Shown here: positions 61,494 through 64,000 of the stretch, in pieces | Numbering within the stretch: the first letter of the stretch is position 1 | Layout of the letters: the number at the start of each line of letters is the position of its first letter | DNA from: Pseudomonas asiatica | GTDB taxonomy: Bacteria; Pseudomonadota; Gammaproteobacteria; Pseudomonadales; Pseudomonadaceae | Direction: 5' to 3' | DNA length: 64,000 nucleotides | NCBI RefSeq assembly: GCF_040214835.1 | Contig: NZ_CP157874.1 | Coordinates: 1,492,001 to 1,556,000, forward strand | Made by a program: the position numbers and the translations under genes | Notes under the pieces: generated by a model | The model's database searches: none | Seen by the model: only the letters and a program-made list of their open reading frames with translations | What the model was told of the DNA's origin: nothing

Positions 61494-61604
61494 GGCTGTG
61501 CCGGCCTCTTCGCGGCTAAAGCCGCTCCCACAGGTACATCACAGGTCTCAAGGGCGGTGATAAACCTGTGGGAGCGGCTTTAGCCGCGAAGAGGCCGGCA
61601 CAGC
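61494..61604. repeat. REPIN, type A, GCTAAAGC subtype, within a divergent promoter region
   Basis: Arms CGCGGCTAAAGCCGCTCCCA and its exact inverse. It lies between the divergent sagS (start 61392) and the ATPase (start 61635). The same subtype reappears at 63011 and 63974. Confidence 0.94.
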
Positions 61605-61634
61605 AGCCCCGAATCTGAATTTGCAGGAGCCCTG

Positions 61635-62522
61635 ATGGACGCTCGCTTGATTGCTTTCCTGGACCGCGCCGAATCGGTACTGGCCCGCCTCGAACCCCTG
61701 CTGCCGGCCCAGCGCCCGAACATCGACTGGGCCGCCACCCTGGCCGCGCGCTGGCAGCGCGATGGCCGCAGCGGCTACCTGCTGCCGCTGGAAGTCAGCC
61801 TGGACATCCGCCTCAGCGACCTGATCGGCGTCGACCTGCAGCGTGACCAGCTGGGCCGCAACACCCATCAGTTCATCAACGGCATGCCGGCCAACCATGC
61901 ACTGCTGTGGGGCTCGCGCGGCACCGGCAAGTCGTCGCTGGTACGTGCCTTGCTGGCCGAGCACGCCGGTGCCGGCCTGCGCCTGATCGAAATCGAACGC
62001 GACCACCTGGCCGACCTGCCGCGTGTAGTCGAGCAGCTGCAGAAGCTGCCGCAGCGCTTCATCCTGTTCTGCGACGACCTGTCGTTCGAAGCCGGGGAGG
62101 GCGACTACCGGGTGCTCAAGAGCGTGCTCGACGGCTCGCTAGAGCAGGCCCCCGACAACGTGCTGCTGTACGCTACCTCCAACCGCCGCCACCTGGTGCC
62201 GGAGAAGGAGAGCGACAACGAGAACTGGAGGCGCGTGGACGGCGAGCTGCACCCCAGCGAAGCGGTGGAAGACAAGATTGCCCTGTCCGACCGTTTTGGC
62301 CTGTGGCTGTCGTTCTACCCCTTCACCCAGGAACACTTCCTGAACGTGGTCGAGCACTGGATCGGCCAGCTCGCGCAAACTGCCGGCCTGGCCTGGCAGC
62401 GCAGCGAAGAACTCGACATCCTCGCCGTGCGCTGGGCCACCGGCCGCGGTAACCGTAATGGCCGTTGTGCCTATCAGTTCGCCCGCTACTGGGTCGGGCT
62501 GCAATTGCTGGAGCAAAAGTAA
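61635..62522 (+). CDS. AAA+ ATPase of the DUF815 family
   Basis: 295 residues. Walker A GSRGTGKSS (93-101), Walker B FILFCDDLSFE (~145), and sensor segments YATSNRRHLVPE. The N-terminal ~70 residues are helical. The function of DUF815 ATPases is not known; they may remodel complexes. SD is GGAGCCC. It is followed directly (TAAATG) by the free-Met-sulfoxide reductase gene, so the two are one operon. Confidence 0.92.
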   Translation: MDARLIAFLDRAESVLARLEPLLPAQRPNIDWAATLAARWQRDGRSGYLLPLEVSLDIRLSDLIGVDLQRDQLGRNTHQFINGMPANHALLWGSRGTGKSSLVRALLAEHAGAGLRLIEIERDHLADLPRVVEQLQKLPQRFILFCDDLSFEAGEGDYRVLKSVLDGSLEQAPDNVLLYATSNRRHLVPEKESDNENWRRVDGELHPSEAVEDKIALSDRFGLWLSFYPFTQEHFLNVVEHWIGQLAQTAGLAWQRSEELDILAVRWATGRGNRNGRCAYQFARYWVGLQLLEQK

Positions 62523-63005
62523 ATGATCGACCTCAATGCCAGTGGCGCCGGCCTCGACGGCTACAACCTGCTGGCGGCGCAAGTGCAGGCGCTGTTTGCC
62601 GACGAGCGTGACTTCATCGCCAATGCCGCGCAGTTTTCGGCGTTCCTCTATAACCAGGTGGACGACCTGAACTGGGCGGGGTTCTACCTCAACCGCAACG
62701 AAGAACTGGTGCTGGGCCCGTTCCAGGGCCAGGTGGCGTGCGTGCGCATCCCGTTCAGCAAGGGCGTGTGCGGGGCGGCAGCGGCCACCCGGCAGACCCA
62801 GCGGGTAGAGGACGTGCATGGGTTCCCGGGGCACATTGCCTGCGACAGCGCGTCCAACAGCGAGCTGGTGATCCCGCTGGTGAAGGAGGGCAGGTTGATT
62901 GGTGTGCTGGACCTGGACAGCCCGAAGCTTGGGCGCTTCAGTGAGGCGGATCAGGTGGGGTTGGAGCGGTTGGCGGCGATTTTTCTGGAACTGACCGACT
63001 GCTGA
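62523..63005 (+). CDS. msrC: Free methionine-(R)-sulfoxide reductase (GAF domain)
   Basis: 160 residues, a single GAF domain. Catalytic and resolving Cys C73, C83 and C107 (VACVRI, GVCGAA, HIACDS) have the same spacing (10 and 24) as E. coli MsrC C84, C94 and C118. It reduces free L-methionine-(R)-sulfoxide. The ATG abuts the stop of the ATPase gene. Confidence 0.95.
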   Translation: MIDLNASGAGLDGYNLLAAQVQALFADERDFIANAAQFSAFLYNQVDDLNWAGFYLNRNEELVLGPFQGQVACVRIPFSKGVCGAAAATRQTQRVEDVHGFPGHIACDSASNSELVIPLVKEGRLIGVLDLDSPKLGRFSEADQVGLERLAAIFLELTDC

Positions 63006-63010
63006 TGGTC

Positions 63011-63126
63011 GTTGCCTGTACCGGCCTCTTCGCGGCTAAAGCCGCTCCCACAAGGATGGCATCAAGCCTGAGGGCGATGCGGTCCCTGTGGGAGCGGCTT
63101 TAGCCGCGAAGAGGCCAGTACAGGTT
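63011..63126. repeat. REPIN, type A, GCTAAAGC subtype
   Basis: Second copy of the same subtype as at 61494. It ends 7 bp from the next gene's stop. Confidence 0.94.
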
Positions 63127-63132
63127 AAAGCA

Positions 63133-63900
63133 TCAGTCGTACATCACCTTCTTCTTCCAGGTCTCTTCCTCATCGGTCTTGAGCCCCTGGGTCAGTTCAT
63201 TCTGCTCGTCCTCCGCCGGGGCCATGCGGTCCAGCACCTGGGCGTTGGCCCGGGCCAGCAGCTTCTCCAGGTACGTCAGCTGCTCTTCATACACCTTCGG
63301 TTCCGGCTGCTTGCGCAGGTACTGCACGCCGCGCTCGAAGGCCAGGCGCGCCTGGCCTGGCTGGTTCTGCTGCAGGGCCTGCTGGCCGAGGTTGTTGAAG
63401 AACTCGATATGCAGCAGCACCAGGATATGGCGGATTTCCTTGATCCATTGCTTGGCCTCGGGCGTGGGCAGGAAGCCCTCCTGGGCGGCGCGGGTCACCT
63501 GGTTGTGCAACGCCTCCAGCAGGAAGCGGACATCTTTGGCCTTGATCTCGGTCTGGATCGGGTTGGGCGGGTTGTTCACCGGAATTTGCCCGCCCTGGGC
63601 AATCAGCCTCTCCAGTTCGGCGATGCGCGCCTTGATTTCGGCATTGTGCTTGTCCATCGCCAGTTGACGCTGGTTGAGGTTGAGCTCCAGGCGGGTCAGC
63701 AGCAACTTCAGCGCCGGGGTCATGAACTGGCCGGGGAAGGTCTCGGTGATTTCGCCACAGCGGCGCAGGCGGTCGGCCAGCTCGACCTTCATCCGGGCGC
63801 GCTCGAGCTTGCCGTTCTCGACCACATTGTTTAGGTAGCCGATCACGATCAGCAACGCGATACCCGCCACGATGAGCAGGGTGATCAGAAGTGGTGTCAC
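63133..63900 (-). CDS. Membrane-anchored protein of unknown function
   Basis: 255 residues, starting with GTG (MTPLLITLLIVAGIALLIVIGYLNNVVENGKLERA), with GAGG eight bases upstream. The N-terminal helix (residues 3-24) anchors it, and the rest is helical and charged with TPR-like features (LLLTRLELNLNQRQLAMDKHNAEIKARIAELERLIA, and EQLTYLEKLLARANAQ). It is conserved in pseudomonads but I do not recognise the family. Confidence 0.85.
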   Translation of the reverse strand: MTPLLITLLIVAGIALLIVIGYLNNVVENGKLERARMKVELADRLRRCGEITETFPGQFMTPALKLLLTRLELNLNQRQLAMDKHNAEIKARIAELERLIAQGGQIPVNNPPNPIQTEIKAKDVRFLLEALHNQVTRAAQEGFLPTPEAKQWIKEIRHILVLLHIEFFNNLGQQALQQNQPGQARLAFERGVQYLRKQPEPKVYEEQLTYLEKLLARANAQVLDRMAPAEDEQNELTQGLKTDEEETWKKKVMYD

Positions 63901-63973
63901 CGTTAATGCCTCATTGAAGAAGAATTACAGCTTTGAGTGTAGTGAGTTTGCCGGGGGGCGAATAGCGGCTATA

Positions 63974-64000
63974 TGCCTGTACCGGCCTTTTCGCGGCTAA
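63974..64000. repeat. REPIN left end, GCTAAAGC subtype (cut by window edge)
   Basis: TGCCTGTACCGGCC then TTTTCGCGGCTAA: the third copy of this subtype in 2.5 kb. Confidence 0.75.

Overview
The window is chromosomal DNA of a fluorescent pseudomonad, almost certainly of the Pseudomonas putida group. The evidence is the GC-rich coding style, the repeated REP/REPIN hairpins of the P. putida type (about 30 sites in 64 kb), typical Pseudomonas-only families (DUF3077, DUF3509, DUF2897), an EF-P with Arg32 beside its rhamnosyltransferase EarP, and the gene order tpm, htpX, aminotransferase, msrB, glutathione peroxidase, sagS, which I remember from P. aeruginosa PA2832-PA2824. It reads as ordinary core genome. 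I see no insertion sequence, integrase, prophage, CRISPR array or toxin-antitoxin locus, and no gene broken by a frameshift.

Layout. 1-2.3 kb: the edge of a polysaccharide (probably O-antigen) locus, with wecC (cut by the window edge) and wecB on the minus strand and an AT-rich flank. 2.3-20 kb: a ComEA-like protein, pyrF, a DUF3077 gene with a long structured leader, two oxidoreductases, a MocR regulator divergent from an MFS transporter, a chemoreceptor, a BenE transporter, GST, a glutaredoxin-like protein, folE, an Smr protein, an isochorismatase-like hydrolase, prmB and an alpha/beta hydrolase. 20-34 kb: aroC, an MFS gene overlapping an acireductone-dioxygenase-like gene, an ankyrin protein behind a triple dyad operator, a ZIP transporter, an LTA-synthase-type enzyme, an RraB-like protein, a cytochrome c with a tiny membrane-peptide gene upstream, a glutamine amidotransferase, CorA, an acyltransferase and a crotonase. 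34.5-49 kb: tRNA-Ser(GGA), a TonB-dependent receptor, several LysR regulators each divergent from a probable target, a Gre-like factor, earP-efp, ohr-ohrR, TauE/SafE and ycaQ. 49-64 kb: class II DAHP synthase, a spermidine-synthase-like protein, deaD with a roughly 210-nt leader, an LigB-type dioxygenase, tpm, htpX, an AlaA-type aminotransferase, msrB, a glutathione peroxidase, sagS, and an ATPase operonic with free-methionine sulfoxide reductase.

Functional themes: oxidative-damage repair (ohr/ohrR, msrB, glutathione peroxidase, free-Met-sulfoxide reductase, a glutaredoxin-like protein), aromatic amino acid synthesis (DAHP synthase, aroC), translation support (efp/earP, prmB, tRNA-Ser, deaD) and many small regulator-target pairs.

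The most interesting material lies between genes: a REPIN family whose stems covary, a cloverleaf-like leader before the DUF3077 gene, an attenuator-like deaD leader, three GTGCA-N3-TGCAC dyads before the ankyrin gene, and several clean operator-like inverted repeats in divergent promoters. Start codons were moved inside the longest open frames wherever a Shine-Dalgarno sequence and family length called for it.
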